Positions 1 through 10,506 of a DNA stretch of 64,000 nucleotides are shown here, piece after piece (position 1 is the stretch's first letter; the number at the start of each line of letters is the position of its first letter). Made by a program: the position numbers and the translations under genes. Below the pieces are notes generated by a model, which saw only the letters and a program-made list of their open reading frames with translations, did no database searches and was not told the origin of the DNA. Source of the DNA: Pogostemon cablin (taxonomy: Eukaryota > Streptophyta > Magnoliopsida > Lamiales > Lamiaceae); assembly GCA_023678885.1 (NCBI GenBank), contig CM042994.1:19749073-19813072 (forward strand), given 5' to 3'.

Positions 1-1311
1 TGAAATTGTTGGGATCCACTTTTTATCTCTTCTATGCATTCATTCTGTAATAAAAATGATTTGAAAAACATATCAACACACATTTACTATATTTTGAGCC
101 AATATTAACACACAATTACTATATCTCATATGCATTCATTCATTTACTTACTATTTTAGCCACTTTTACATTGAGCTCTTTTTCTTCAACTTCTCCTTTT
201 TTATTTTTCGGCTCTCATTCCAGAGAGTAGCTCTATCAATCTCCATGTGGCCACTCAGCTTCGAGGACTAAATAAAAAAAGATATAATAATATTTAGTAG
301 TAAATAAAGTCGTAATTAAATGTTAACAAACTCTGCATAGTTTGCATAACCTTTACGTGCTAATCTATGGGGATATTTGTTTCGTTGCTAAATTTTTTTA
401 TGATTTTCGCTCACACTCTAAAGAATCAAAAAAATATGGAAGATAGAAGATTAGCTAATGTTAAATAACAAATAATGAAATATATTTAAACATTGTTATT
501 TTTAGTATATGTACCATAAACTCCTCGAATAAGCGAGTACTAACAAACTCACTCCAATCAGCTGGGGTAATGTGGACATAATCGTCAGGTCGATTTACCT
601 CCTCACTTGTAGCTCCAGAAATATATTGTTTGTTCATTATTGTTTTAAATTTTCTACACTTACTACAAGCAGATTTCAAACACCCCTTTCTCCAGCAGGT
701 GTCAACATTGAAATTCATCTACAAGATGATAATAAAGATATCATGAGACATACCATATACATAAGTTATTATAACATAATCTTTTGCGTACATTGATTGC
801 AGCCCATATTTGCTCTTTCACGTCCTCTGGTACTTTCTTTCAATTTTCATATATGTGATCCTCACCTTCTCTCTCACAAGAACACCAATGTAACTTTGCA
901 TCTCATTAGCATTTTTTCCAATAGGTATTCCATTACGATTAAACTCCACTATTTTCCTGACTCTATTAGTTCTCTCAATAGCCAAGAGGTGCATGTGTGT
1001 CGGTCCTCTTTTGTTTCCATATTTGATTTTCTGTCCACTTACTGAGCTTGATGGTACATTTTTTTATACAATTTCTTCCACGTGCTCATCAATGTTCTTT
1101 GCTTCTTTAGTAATTTTTTCTAGTCGTGGTATTTTACTTTTACGACCTGCCATATCTAAAGCTAGAATTTGATACAAGCATAACACACCATGTTGGATCT
1201 GAAGGATCCACCAGGTAGGAAACTTGTTTAGCAAGAATACCCAATATAAACGAATCATCTTTGAATCCTATTTTGTGCAGATCTACCAATGTGAAACCAA
1301 GCTCATCGACT
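1..1311 (-). pseudogene. CACTA (En/Spm) transposase remnant, C-terminal part
   Basis: Read on the minus strand, 1140-1311 continues a DUF4216-type segment of a plant CACTA transposase (valine-aspartate, GFTLVDL-like and AKQVxYLxDP-like motifs are readable). About 480-1035 resembles the plant Ptta/En/Spm 'Transposase_24' region: a KRGPTHMH-type stretch near 1010 and a RPDDYVHITPADWSEFV stretch near 530-590. The frame is broken by stops, including one near 868. The upstream half of the same gene lies at 9398-9850, across the Copia element at 1312-9392. The family assignment rests on remembered domain patterns, not on a search. It is non-functional because of the stops and the 8-kb insertion. 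No CACTA terminal repeat was recognised at the left edge, so the element may extend beyond the window. Confidence 0.7.
1307..1311. repeat. Left target-site duplication of Copia element 1 (CGACT)
   Basis: CGACT lies immediately before the left LTR and is repeated at 9393-9397 immediately after the right LTR. A 5-bp duplication is usual for Copia integration. Confidence 0.9.
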
Positions 1312-2700
1312 TGTTGGCGCTTGGATTATTTGGTTAACGTGACCCGTTAGGGATCCATACGTTTCTAATATCAGCGGAAACAATAAATCATAGAAACGAT
1401 TACCGTTCACCAGGGTATGTAGAAGAAGAAGGATTCTCGCTGATAGACTGTGCAGTCCCACGAGAATGGCCATAACTTCTTCGTCTGATGTTGGAATTGA
1501 ATGATCTATATGCTCAGACGATCCTCTCTTCAATGGCTTTCCGTCAGTATATTGATCATCAAATTCTAAGCATTGTACGATTTTATAAAAATTTCGCAAG
1601 GTGGCGGACAGCAGCAGCAAACTACCTTTTGATCTTTTGCTGTATGTCCCAAGTCCGATCCCGACGTCGTGTGGGCGATGATCTACGAGACCTCCTCAAT
1701 CTGCTCTCAACCCTCATCACACGTGAATAATGAATGAGATTAGGGTTCTAGATAAGTTGGGGTGACTTATATACATGGGCTACAGCAGGGACCAAGAGAA
1801 GAAATTGAGTTGGGCCTCCATTGGGCTTAAGTATTCAAGCTTAGCCCAAAGCTTATACTTAAGTCCAATAATAATAATATATTCCACTAAAATATTATTA
1901 CTGCACTGCCTTTCCAATCCCAAAATTACGTTTTGGGCTCCTTCTTATTATGAGTCCATTAGTCTCCCCATGTTTAAGATATACAATGTCCATTAATTAA
2001 TTTAAGTTACTGACAACTCAATTAATTAATATCTCATCCAAGAGTAGTACCACTCAACCTTATTATCATGGCGGAATAAATTTCACCTGCAGGGTTTACA
2101 TGATAATCCTTATGAGCTCCTCAAGGGGACATCATTAACCTATGACGGATATGGATTCCTTTTACAATCAATAGCACACCATAGAGACAGCACTACTTCC
2201 CAACTCATCGAGTTTGTTGATTTAATTACATGTAAATCTCACCCATTGATGAATCAAAGAAATACATACTGCCCTATGTGTCGAGGTTATTGTATAGGGA
2301 TTAAGAGCACGAACTTCCAAAATAACTGAGATCAAGTTCTCCTATAAGTCAGTATAAGTCGAACGATTTCAAGCGGTCCTGCTCAATACACACAAGTGCA
2401 CTAATGTGATTCTATAGCCAAGACAAGCTAATACCAAACCACACTACAACCATCCCAATAGAGAGTCCCCGTCTATCTCGGTTGTGAGCATTTGCTTATA
2501 CTTTATAAGGAAACCGATAATATGATCTTCCGCGTGTTGTCGCACAACATATTATCTACAGTATAACGTAAATGGACTATTGCATCGTGCATATAAATAA
2601 ATTATAAGACGCAATCATTTGATCATATGATTCTCATTTCAAATTAATTGTTATAACATTGTTCATACAAAAAACTAGACTTTTAGTATATAAACCAACC
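1312..2700 (-). repeat. 3' LTR of Copia element 1
   Basis: It starts TGTTGGCGC on the plus strand and ends CCAACC, where the partner LTR ends CCAACA. It aligns along its length with 8001-9392, with scattered substitutions. Open frames here (for example 1303-1620, minus) recur in both LTRs and are LTR sequence, not genes. Confidence 0.92.
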
Positions 2701-2713
2701 ATCTTCCACTTAT
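2701..2713 (-). other. Polypurine tract of Copia element 1
   Basis: On the minus strand the bases next to the LTR read AGTGGAAGAT, the usual AAGTGG(G/A)AGAT type of plus-strand primer in plant Copia elements. Confidence 0.75.
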
Positions 2714-2715
2714 AC

Positions 2716-3240
2716 TAAAAGACTATGCTGTCATGTCTTCCGCCATACATCTGATTCTCACTCCTACTACACGACCATCAAAAGTTTTCGCTTTAAGGTC
2801 CTTGTAAATGGATTTACTAGGTTATCATCCGATGCAATCTAGGCGACAACAACCTTCCCCTCATCATACAATTTCTCGTAACAGGTGGTACTCGCGCTCC
2901 ATGTGTTTAATTGCCTTATGGACTCGTGATTCCTTCAAGTTTGCAACTGCACCAATATCATTAATTTAAATTTTGATAATCTTGGGCAAACTTAGAAATA
3001 CTTCAAAGTCCATCATGAAGTTTCTAGAATCATATAGATACTTTGGCTGCATTATAGGATCCAATTTATCATCTTTCTATGATGGAGTCCGGAGTTCAAA
3101 ATATATTTCTATATAACACTCCTCCATATTATGGCTCTACTTCTTAAAATTAAACACATAACCTTGAGGTGGATTTACTGTCATCCCTATCTGATTTGAA
3201 AAATCCGAATCTACGTAACTCATAAGAAGCAGCGAATCTG
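2716..3240 (-). pseudogene. Copia 1 RNase H / pol C-terminal remnant
   Basis: Minus-strand frames show fragments typical of Copia RNase H, including a DSDF-like patch near 3210, an NDIGAVANLKESRVHKAIKH-like patch near 2920 and a terminal AKTFDG...MAEDM patch near 2740. Several frameshifts and stops separate them. The pol end lies a few bases from the polypurine tract, as expected for Copia. Confidence 0.75.
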
Positions 3241-3511
3241 TCCGGTAAGCCTATATATAATTTCTAGTCCTTTTCAGGTACATAAATATATGTCTTACCA
3301 CAGTTCAACATTCTTATTTCGAGTTACCTTGATACTCACTGTCTATGCCTTCGACAAAACATATATCTATTCCCGTGCATAGCATTCCTTAGATTAAGCT
3401 TCCTTATTCGCCGTAGCATAAGGAATCGCTTTCATCACCTTTATTTTCTTTTTGTGTCTTAAAATACATTTCCTTAGATAAAGTTACATGCTAAACGAGT
3501 AGGAATTGTAT

Positions 3512-3811
3512 CTATTCTAGCATAACATCCTTTCTTGTAATCCGTATTACCGTGATCATAAGGATATTTTTTTTTCGTTTTCTTAAGTCCTTCATTTCAT
3601 ATTGCTTTATCAAGCACACCCATACGCCCGACAATACTTTTTCATTGTCTCCAATGAGCAATATATCATCTACGTACAGTACAAGAAATACCACCACATT
3701 TTCGTCACTCTTTTCAATACACAAGACACATCCGCGCATTGAATAAATCCATATGCCTGGATTCCTCATCAAAATGGATGTTCTATAATTTTGAAGCTTG
3801 CTTTTGTCCAT
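3512..3811 (-). pseudogene. Copia 1 reverse transcriptase remnant
   Basis: A 99-residue minus-strand frame contains the YVDDILLIG motif of Copia reverse transcriptase, which holds the catalytic DD pair, preceded by a VFLVL strand. It covers only the palm-domain centre of a normal 240-residue Copia RVT_2 domain. The surrounding sequence is frameshifted. It is a relic. Confidence 0.88.
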
Positions 3812-4419
3812 TGATGGACACTTTTAAGCTTAATACCAAAATGCTCTTAGCTCTTTGCAATGAATCACTCTGGTTGCTTAACATAGATGTTTTCCTCAAG
3901 ACTTCCATTCAGAAAAGTTGTCTTGACATCTATTTGCTATCCCTCATATTCCATATGAGTAGCAACATGTAAAAGAGTCCGAATCGACTTAGGCATAGCT
4001 ACCGGCGTACAGGTTATCTCATAATCGAACCCTTTCTTTCTGAGTATACCTTTTTCGCAACAAGCTTTGCTTTCAAGGTTTTCACCTTACCATATGATCC
4101 TTTTTTATTTTGTATGACCACTTCCATCAATTCTATTTCAACATCATTGCACTAGCTAAGATATCGCATTTAGATCTTGTAGTGCTTCGTCGTATCCGTG
4201 GGTTCAATCCATGTTTACTAGGGACTAAGTCTCACGACTCTCCCAAAATATATATCTTGCAAGTTGTCGAACAACCCTCCCACTACGACAAGGCACTATA
4301 CGCAATTGTGTATAAGACGTGACACGCATTGCAGTTTAACTTGTGGTATATCCTCTTATACACTTGGTATTAACACTTTGTGTTTTCCATCTCACTTCCT
4401 TTAGAACAATTTATACATG

Positions 4420-4570
4420 GGTTTATGATTTAATATATAGTCCTTTTCCAAAAATAGTGTTTGTGTTAACAATCACCCTTTGATCTTTTGGATTAAATAA
4501 ATCATCACCCTTCATTTTTCTAGAATATCCCACAAACAGACAAACGTTACACGACATGTTGTTTCTAGGG
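4420..4570 (-). pseudogene. Copia 1 integrase C-terminal scrap
   Basis: Minus-strand translation gives a GYSRKMKGDDLFNPKDQRV-like stretch followed by a TIF..K..I..HKP-like stretch, the usual C-terminal part of Copia integrase. The zinc-binding and D,D-35-E core that should lie between this and the protease at 4738 is almost entirely missing. Confidence 0.65.
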
Positions 4571-4737
4571 TATACCCATAAAATGAATTTAGTAATTCCA
4601 AATGATTCGTCATCTATCTAATCATTTGCATAAGAGTCTTTCTCTTATTAGGATTAAAAAACGCATTATTAATTACTATTTGTTGCATCCGTAGTATAAC
4701 CATGATTTAAGAGTTTACAAATTGTCACTAACTTACC

Positions 4738-5028
4738 TTAACAGATTATAGCTCCATCCTTCATTACTATGACCATGTCATTTAAATGAAATGGAGTATC
4801 CATCTGTAAATGCATAGAAACTGAAATAAAATTCTTTCTATGAAAACGTACGTAAAGACAATTTCTCATAATCAAACGTCTATTCATATCGTAAGATAAA
4901 TAAATAACTCCCACTGCAACAGCCACTACTTTCGTAGTATTACCCATGTATATTATTATTTCATCATCACTTAGTTGCAGGGTTTTAGTGATTCCGGTAT
5001 CTACACACAACATGTCAGTAAATGCCAA
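4738..5028 (-). pseudogene. Copia 1 protease remnant
   Basis: A 96-residue minus-strand frame has VDTG (the aspartic protease catalytic motif) near residue 9, then a LSDDEIIIYMGN segment and a LRNCLYV...KNFISVS segment ending in VIMKDGAIIC. This is the normal Copia order of protease followed by the start of the GAG-pre-integrase linker. The downstream HHCC zinc finger is absent. Confidence 0.8.
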
Positions 5029-5099
5029 CGCTAATCATGCTTGAACAACTAGTGAATGAGATACTAACCTTGTTCACATCTTGATGAAATTGGATTTTC

Positions 5100-6430
5100 T
5101 TCGGCATATGTTTTGTCAGAAGTTCCCCACCATATACAATCTCTTTGTAATTCAGGTGTAACTTGCTCAAAACATTTAAGCAAAGAATGAAGAATAAAAT
5201 TGACTTAGGTTTCCCCCTTCAACTTCTATTCCATGTATTTCCAATTCATTCATCAAATTCAATCATGACCTACCGCCTTTTAACTTACTCAAGTATCCGA
5301 AGAGTTACATGAGACCATCATATTTCTATAAATCTCTTATCTCTTCACCAGAGACTTTAATATGTATCATGATAAGTCTTTTGTGAGAACACACATGTAT
5401 TTCTTAAGCAGTAAAATTAGAATCCAAGATTCTTTTCTAATCATCTAATTTTGGACCAGTAAATATAATTTCTTTTGATCAACCATAAGTGAAATAAAAC
5501 TATTCAAAATTCAGAGAATCATAAAATATATATACCGATCAAATTTTAGAATTTATCCATTTATATTGATTCCCTCAAAACAATATAAAATATAAATTCA
5601 CCGACATCTCAAGCACCGTGAGTTTGCAAGCCATGATAGTGTGGACGTTTACAAATCCGAACATTTACAAGAGAAGGTTTTACCCATTAATTTCATTTGT
5701 CAACCTAACTTTATGACAAAATAATTAATAGTCGGTTCCTCTTTAGCCATGAAAATAAAAGTAGTGACTCCGATGGGAGGATACTTATTATTTGCATCTA
5801 AGTGTACATCATTATTTGACCCCAAGTCCATTGCGCAAGCTTATGTGCCTTACAGATGGAGAAGTACACACGCGCTTGGATAACTTCCTACAGTCATCAA
5901 ATATAAGTTTGTACCAGTGAACCGCATATAAGCTCATCCGATAGGGAGGAAGGTCTATGCCAACGCGCAAGTTCATATGTATCACATTACAAATATAATT
6001 ATTTAATGAAGTCTGTTCCAGCAATCTATGAATAAACTCATCCGATGGGGAGGAAGGCTCTAATGCCGACGCGCAAGTTTATTCACATTACTAACAAACC
6101 AATAATGGAGGCCGCGGGAATTTATTACCAATCCCCTCTCCCACTTAGTTATTTAAGATCGAGGGATTTTACATGCATATAATATTCAAAAATAAAATAC
6201 GCAACCTAGCATGCTCCTATGACGGCAAATAAGACAGTAAATCAAGAGTATCATGCATAGCATATATAACAATAATTAAATAGTTAAATCAAATTATAAC
6301 AGTCATATATCAGCGAATTCGATTGTTCGCCACCAATCACGAATGCGGACAACTGCGACGGGGATCGACCTCCCCGCAGCCTGCTCTACCACTCCGGCAC
6401 CCTGCCCGATCACATTGTGAAGACTCACGC
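5100..6430 (-). other. Copia 1 gag and leader region, no readable gag
   Basis: By position this should hold gag and the untranslated leader. I could not read a gag domain. Two similar copies of a segment of about 50 bp occur near 5932-5990 and 6030-6090 (both contain a CTCATCCGAT...GGGAGGAAGG core). Confidence 0.45.
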
Positions 6431-7035
6431 GGAACCTGATGCAGACCAGTCGAACTTGATGCAGACTAGTCGAACCTGATGCAAATCCGCTCGAACCTAG
6501 TGCAGAGTCGATCGAACCTGATGCAGACCAATCGAACCTGATGTGAATCCGCTCGAACCTGGTGCATCATCGATCAAACCTGATGCAAACCAATCGAACC
6601 TGATGTGAATCTGCTCGAACCTAGTGCAGCATCGATCGAACCTGATGCAGACCAATCGAACCTGATATGAATCCGCTCGAACCTAGTGTAGCATCGATCG
6701 AACCTGAAGCAGACCAATCGAACCTGATGTGAATCCGCTCGAACCTGATACAGCATCGATCAAACCTGATGCAGACCAATCGAACTTGATGCAAATCAAT
6801 CGAACCTGATGTGAATCCGCTCGAACCTGATGCAGCATCGATCGAACCTGATGCAGACCAATCGAACCTGATGTGAATCCGCTCGAACCTGGTGCAACAT
6901 GATCGAACTTGATGCAGACTAATCGAACATGATGTGAATCTGCTCGAACCTGATGCAGCATCGATCGAACCTGATGCAGACCAATCGAACCTGTTGTGAA
7001 TCCGCTCGAACCTGGTGCAGCATCTATCGAACCTT
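6430..7035. repeat. 62-bp minisatellite in Copia 1 leader
   Basis: About nine to ten copies of a unit near 62 bp, each made of three sub-repeats of 20-21 bp that all begin CGAACCTGATG and differ in their tails (CAGACCAAT, TGAATCCGCT, CAGCATCGAT). The unit is not a multiple of three, so the long open frames on both strands here are accidental. It lies between the 5' LTR and pol of the minus-strand Copia element. Confidence 0.92.
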
Positions 7036-7980
7036 CATCCGCGCAGCCTCACACAGTGTTCCGCGCGCCACATGGCACGCCACCATGCACGCCATTCCAG
7101 CGTCCAGCAAGCCAATGTGTGCGACTCCTCTCCAACGTGCAAGATTTACACGTCACGCCCCGAGCTCCCAACAAGCACCAATGCCCATTAGGCCGTCCGA
7201 TACTCCGCACGCCAACGAGCAGCACACGCCCAGCAGTTGATCGCTTCTTGCCCGGTTCAAAACGCACCTCAGTCGTGCCTTTCATTTGATGCTGTGCACA
7301 ACACCATGTTTCTTGACGAGCGCTCCTAGCTCGAGCTGTCGCTCGTCCAAGGGCCTACTTGCACGGAACCAAGTTCAGCGTTCCCAACGCGCAACACCAA
7401 ACTACACCAACTCTCGTTCAGGGTTCGCAACTGTAGACACCTTAGAATCCAATCTTCACCGTTCATAATCGACTCCTATGAGTTTTGAACATGCTGTCCA
7501 AATTACAGGTCGATCCAACGGCTAGTTTGTGAGAAACGGCTATTTTCCCTCGACTGCGCAGAACAGAATCGCCCAAAAACCTGCTTCTGTTTTCGGCGTA
7601 TTTCTGACAACACAAAGCACCAAATACGATCTGCACCATTCAGAATGTACATCCACAAAATCCGAACGTGCTGACCAAAATTCAGCTTGATCCGATGGTT
7701 GAAACTCCGGTTATTGCCTCTGCAATATCACTGCGCTGGTTTTTCTCTCAAAAACGTGAATCTATTTTTGCCCACTTTTTCTTCCTTCCATGTGAAATCG
7801 ACGAACAGTTTTCGTCGAATCGTTTCACACTCAACCATCGAAAAATAGGTATGATACAGGGTATATATCACATAGGGATATTCTTGGTTTAGTAGTAAAA
7901 CCAAAACCCTAAACATGTGATCCTAATTTCAAAAAACTAACCACATAAACCCTAGCCTAATGTTTCACACTTCACCACGA
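7036..7980 (-). other. Copia 1 leader between minisatellite and primer-binding site
   Basis: This stretch is markedly more GC-rich (7036-7450) than its surroundings. Several short open frames exist on both strands, but none carries a recognisable domain. It is most simply the 5' untranslated leader of the retrotransposon. Confidence 0.55.
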
Positions 7981-7985
7981 AACCT

Positions 7986-8000
7986 CGCTTTGATACCAAT
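7986..8000 (-). other. Primer-binding site of Copia element 1 (initiator Met tRNA type)
   Basis: On the minus strand, directly after the 5' LTR and a two-base spacer, the sequence reads TGGTATCAAAGC, close to the TGGTATCAGAGC complement of the plant initiator methionine tRNA 3' end. Confidence 0.88.
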
Positions 8001-9392
8001 TGTTGGCACTTGGATCGTTTGGTTAACATGACCCGTTAGGAATCCATACATTTCTAATATCAGCGGAAACAATAAATCATAGAAACGATTACCGTTCACC
8101 AGGGTATGTAGAAGAAGAAGGATTCTCGCTGATAGACTGTGCAGTTCCACGAGAATGGCCATAACTTCTTTGTCTGATATCGGAATTGAATGATCTTTAT
8201 GTTCAGACGATTCTCTCTTCAACGGCTTTCCGTCAGTATATTGATCATCAAATTCTGAGCACTGTACGATTTTATAAAAATTTCGCAAGGTGGCGGACAG
8301 CAGCAGCAAACTACACTCTGATCTTCTGCTGTATGTCCCAAGTCTGATCTCGACGTCGTGTGGGCGACGATCTACGAGACCTCCTCAATTTGCTCTCAAC
8401 CCTCATCACACGTGAATAATGAATGAGATTAGGGTTCCAGATAAGTTGGGGTGACTTATATACATGGGCTATAGCAGGGACCAAGAGGAGAAATTGGGTT
8501 GGACCTCCATTGGGCTTAAGTATCCAAGCTTAGCCCAAAGCTTATACTTAAGTCCAATAATAATAATAATATATTCCACTAAAATATTATTACTGCACTG
8601 CTTTTCCAATCCCAAAATTACGTTTTGGGCTCCTTCTTATTATGAGCCCGTTAGTCTCCCCATGTTTAAGATATACAATGTCCATTAATTAATTTAAGTT
8701 ACTGACAACTCAATTAATTAATATCTCATCCAAGAGTAGTACCACTCAACCTCATTATCATGTCGGAATAAATTCCACCTGCAGGGTTTACATGATAATC
8801 CTTATGAGCTCCTCAAGGGGACATCATCAACCTATGACGGACACGGATTCCTTCTACAATCAACAGCACACCATAGAGACAGCACTACTTCCCAACTCAT
8901 CGAGTTTGTTGATTTAATTACATGTAAATCTCACCCATTGATGAATCAAAGAAATACATATTGCCCTATGTGTCGAAGTTATTGTATAGGGATTAAGAGC
9001 ACGAACTTCCAAAATAACTGAGATCAAGTTCTCCTATAAGTCAGTATAAGTCGAACGATCTCAAGCGGTCCTGCTCAATACACACAAGTGCACTAATGTG
9101 ATTCTATAGCCAAGACAAGCTAATACCAAACCACACTACAACCATCCCAATAAAGAGTCCCCATCTATCTCGGTTGTGAGCATCTGTTTATACTTTATAA
9201 GGAAACCGATAATATGATCTTTCGCGTGTTGTCGCACAACATATTATCTAAAGTATAAAGTAAGTGGACTATTGCATCGTGCATATAAATAAATTGTAAG
9301 ACGCAATCATTTGATCATATGATTCTCATTTTAAATTAATTGTTATAACATTGTTCATACAAAAAGCTAGACTTTTAATATATAAACCAACA
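8001..9392 (-). repeat. 5' LTR of Copia element 1
   Basis: It begins TGTTGGCACTTGG on the plus strand and ends CCAACA, and aligns with 1312-2700. The few visible differences between the LTRs imply an insertion that is old but not ancient. Confidence 0.92.
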
Positions 9393-9397
9393 CGACT
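9393..9397. repeat. Right target-site duplication of Copia element 1 (CGACT)
   Basis: Matches CGACT at 1307-1311. Confidence 0.9.
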
Positions 9398-9850
9398 TTG
9401 ATACCAGTATTATTTTCCACCCAATTACATTTAAACACTGGTATTTGAAAATGTAGATAGTCCAACACCCATATTTCATCAATAACACCATAAAATACCA
9501 TGTCACACACAATGGGATTTTTGTCTTTTGCACTAGAGACTTGCATGGTTTCTGCAACTAAGCTTACGCCACTGTTTTGAGTCAATAACGTATTATCATG
9601 CTCTTTTGTATTAAAGGTCACCCCATTAATGCGATAACTATGATACTTGAATACATTGAGGCTAGGTCCATGAACTAGCACTTTCATCCTTGTTGAATGA
9701 GGATGACCAGAATGTGAGTGCACATCATTATCAACCTATATTGTGAGCCTTATTTGGAATTTCAACTGTACTCACATTTGATAAATAGTCCGAGCAAAAT
9801 TCAACTGCCTCTTCTTTAATATAACACTCAGCTATACACCCTTCTAGGTA
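9398..9850 (-). pseudogene. CACTA transposase remnant, DUF4218 end and DUF4216 start
   Basis: Minus strand. Near 9725-9850 a LKGYVRNYNYLEGCIAECY-like segment matches the end of the plant transposase DUF4218 region. At 9398-9600 the pattern NSGV...YGVIDEI...F.CNWV is typical of DUF4216. The reading frame runs straight into the CGACT target site and resumes in the same sense at 1311, so this and 1-1311 were one gene before the Copia insertion. The N-terminal transposase core is missing because the remnant stops at the Copia gag scrap at about 9851. Confidence 0.72.
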
Positions 9851-10125
9851 ATTGTAGTTTCTCACATAGCCCTTCAAGACTTTCAGAGTAGTTAACCTGG
9901 TGACCTTTCTTGGAGCAACAATTTATCTTTAGATGTCCAAATCTTCCACAACTTTTGCATTGTGGTTTGCCTCGGAACTAACAATCTTTTTCAAGATGAT
10001 TAGTTCTTTTGCAAACTCTACATGGGGGATATTTTTCTTTCCTATTATTATTTTCTCCAACTTTTCTCTCCCCATTTTTAGAATTTTGAGACCGTATTTT
10101 TCAAGATGATTGGTTTGCATCAATG
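9851..10125 (-). mobile_element. Copia gag zinc-knuckle fragment (same family as Copia element 2)
   Basis: On the minus strand this matches 44530-44750 of Copia element 2 nearly base for base, including the segment encoding the CCHC zinc-knuckle region of gag. It joins the CACTA remnant directly at about 9851-9855. A short piece around an AATCATCTTGAAAAA core occurs twice (about 10000 and 10108), so the fragment was rearranged internally. Confidence 0.82.
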
Positions 10126-10278
10126 TTTTGGATTCCGGTTCCGGCGCTTCACCCGAAGTCTACACCATTGATCCGATGAAGAAGATGAAGTACGGCGAGT
10201 TATTCCCCGTCGAAACGAGGAAATTCGGCTACGACCCCAAAATTTGGGCTTTTCTTGATTCACTGATATAAGGGTTAA
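10126..10278 (+). pseudogene. Unidentified exon-like coding scrap
   Basis: A plus-strand frame from about 10128 to the TAA at 10276-10278 has coding-like composition: a GSGASPEVYTIDPMKKMKYG stretch, then a run that ends KIWAFLDSLI. I do not recognise the protein. It has no start codon in a plausible place and sits between a transposon scrap and a terpene synthase 3' flank, so it is most likely the last exon of a gene whose remainder was lost. Confidence 0.35.
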
Positions 10279-10305
10279 TTTGGGGTTCTTATTTCTTTTA
10301 ATCGC

Positions 10306-10411
10306 AAATTTACTCCATTTATGTGCGTTTAACAATCAACATACCCTTTTTTTTTATATACAATTATGACTTCTATATAAATAGACATGATCGATCTCTA
10401 TATACTGTATA
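10306..10411 (+). repeat. Duplicated terpene synthase 3'-flank segment
   Basis: About 105 bp nearly identical to 20046-20150, which lies downstream of the stop codon of the second terpene synthase copy. Here it lies upstream of terpene synthase exon 6 and joins intron 5 sequence through a short TGTATA overlap. Confidence 0.85.
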
Positions 10412-10506
10412 TAAAACTAGTATTTTTTCTTCTTCACTCGTATTTATATAGTATATACTTAATGATGGTATAGTAGAATTAATTTTCATTTTTATTTTTT
10501 TCTTAG

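Larger units (their letters stand above)
1312..9392 (-). mobile_element. Ty1/Copia LTR retrotransposon 1, full length but decayed
   Basis: Two near-identical direct repeats of about 1.39 kb bound the element, beginning TGTTGGC and ending CCAAC(A/C). The pol remnants read on the minus strand, so the right repeat is the 5' LTR. Next to it is a primer-binding site matching the initiator methionine tRNA, and next to the left LTR is a purine-rich tract. Inside, in minus-strand order, are a leader with a minisatellite, protease, a short piece of integrase, reverse transcriptase and RNase H remnants. Protease and the integrase C-terminal part are only about 200 bp apart, so most of integrase has been deleted. 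Stops and frameshifts throughout mean it cannot be autonomous. The flanking CGACT duplication shows it inserted into the CACTA transposase as one event. Confidence 0.92.

Noticed and set aside
1303..1620. 105-residue minus-strand frame, also present at 7965-8309
   Set aside because: Both copies lie in the LTRs of Copia element 1, or read out of them, and have no gag or pol similarity.
6574..6961. Repeated peptide HQVRADSHQVRL... on the minus strand
   Set aside because: It comes from a 62-bp minisatellite. The unit is not a multiple of three, so the frame changes with every unit, and no start, domain or splice context supports a protein.
6430..7035. Possible CRISPR-like array
   Set aside because: The spacers are as repetitive as the repeats, the DNA is a plant nuclear retrotransposon, and there are no cas genes.
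7036..7300. GC-rich overlapping frames on both strands
   Set aside because: These lie in the retrotransposon leader. The open frames overlap on both strands with no domain or conserved start, as expected by chance in GC-rich DNA.
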